Of a stretch of 64,000 nt of DNA, positions 63,515 to 64,000 are shown piece by piece. The DNA is taken from the NCBI GenBank assembly GCA_944323945.1, contig CALUUL010000002.1, positions 17,313 to 81,312 of the forward strand, given 5' to 3'. Positions within the stretch are counted from its first letter, which is position 1; the number at the start of each line of letters is the position of its first letter. The stretch comes from Candidatus Gastranaerophilales bacterium. Its GTDB lineage: Bacteria > Cyanobacteriota > Vampirovibrionia > Gastranaerophilales > Gastranaerophilaceae. Below the pieces are notes generated by a model. That model was not told the origin of the DNA, searched no databases, and worked only from the letters and a program-made list of their open reading frames with translations. The position numbers and the translations under genes were made by a program.

Positions 63515-64000
63515 TCATTTTTTAGCAATTATCACCCTTTCTATGGAATTATAATCTTTATATACTTCAATCGATGAGAAATCTTGTTTAGATAAAATGT
63601 CTGCAACCAAAGAGAATTGGTTAATTCCAAGTTCAAAAGCCACATATCCGCCAGGTAATAAATAGTCCTTTGCTTTTGTAACAATTTTATCATAAAACTC
63701 AATTCCAAAATCATCTCCAGCAAATAAAGCTAAACTTGGATCATAGTTTTTTACTTCTACTTGAAGCTTTTCCTTTTCTTTCAAAGGAATATATGGAGGG
63801 TTAGAAACAATAATGTCATATTTTTCATGAACATTAGAATATAAATCAGATTTATAGAATAGAATATTATTTAAAACATTATGAAAAAGAGCATTCTTTT
63901 TAGCTGTTTCTATAGCTTCAGAAGAAATATCAACGGCATGTGCAGTTATATCTTTATTTTGAAGAATTAACGTCAAAGGAATACAACCGCTTCCTGTACC
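63515..64000 (-). CDS. prmC: PrmC glutamine methyltransferase, partial
   Basis: Methylates the GGQ glutamine of release factors. The visible C-terminal 162 residues carry GTGSGCIPL (SAM motif I) at the window edge and VSNPPYIPLKEK (NPPY catalytic motif). The N-terminus lies beyond base 64000. The first Met of the visible frame is internal, not a start. Confidence 0.93.
   Translation of the reverse strand, partial: GTGSGCIPLTLILQNKDITAHAVDISSEAIETAKKNALFHNVLNNILFYKSDLYSNVHEKYDIIVSNPPYIPLKEKEKLQVEVKNYDPSLALFAGDDFGIEFYDKIVTKAKDYLLPGGYVAFELGINQFSLVADILSKQDFSSIEVYKDYNSIERVIIAKK

Overview
The window looks like chromosome of an AT-rich, Gram-negative-type, anaerobic gut bacterium, most likely from the non-photosynthetic cyanobacterial sister lineage (Vampirovibrionia/Melainabacteria, order Gastranaerophilales). 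The basis is a combination of traits: minC-minD-minE in cyanobacterial order, TonB/ExbB/ExbD and a DNPR-type (meso-diaminopimelate) MurE, paired small prepilins with FTLxExLITL leaders, reverse rubrerythrin, oxygen-sensitive radical-SAM enzymes, KtrAB and ThyX, and several small proteins with no recognisable family. No photosynthesis gene is seen. The taxonomic call is an inference from gene content, not from a marker-gene search.

Layout. 1-7577: KtrAB potassium uptake (ktrA cut by the window edge), a HydE/BioB-like radical-SAM enzyme, then a divergent run of two membrane-anchored paralogues, an EamA exporter and a HemN-like radical-SAM protein. 7749-16163: an integrated element of about 8.4 kb in the 3' end of the initiator tRNA gene. 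It has 48-bp direct repeats, tandem 11-bp arm-type repeats at both ends, a tyrosine integrase, repressor, excisionase-like protein and PrimPol-type replication gene, and an integrase-proximal cargo operon encoding a STAS-like/HATPase protein, a DUF4325-like STAS protein and a PIN-domain protein. No capsid, portal or relaxase gene is visible, so it resembles a satellite or minimal integrative element. 16119-31268: tRNA-fMet, minCDE, alaS, a dehydratase-activase-like gene pair, a NUDIX/HAD/ispF run and a TonB-ExbB-ExbD-ExbD operon. 31391-44219: bioD, PBP1A, an O-GlcNAc-transferase-like protein, gpsA, a division/cell-wall cluster (rsmH-ftsL-ftsI-murE), prfA, thyX and rpmE. 44402-64000: two prepilins, mtnP, yggT, bioY, rimI, hemW, tatD-tlyA, TPR proteins, clpC, lipA, a sigma/anti-sigma pair, tRNA-Glu, a CX5R phosphatase-like protein, reverse rubrerythrin and a partial prmC.

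How the parts work together. Housekeeping genes dominate: cell division (min plus the rsmH-murE cluster), envelope energisation (TonB system), translation (alaS, prfA, prmC, rpmE, rimI, two tRNAs), and cofactor supply (bioD and bioY for biotin, lipA for lipoate, hemW, a shortened thiE-like gene).

The most promising leads are four. First, the three-gene cargo module at 14198-16000, a plausible defence or regulatory system. Second, the activase/GFWGxP gene pair at 23676-25102. Third, a recurring promoter architecture in which a TATAAT or TAGAAT box lies exactly 6 nt before the ATG with no Shine-Dalgarno sequence, implying leaderless mRNAs at six sites. Fourth, a 16-codon leader ORF ending in a nested hairpin upstream of a small membrane protein near 58.3 kb.
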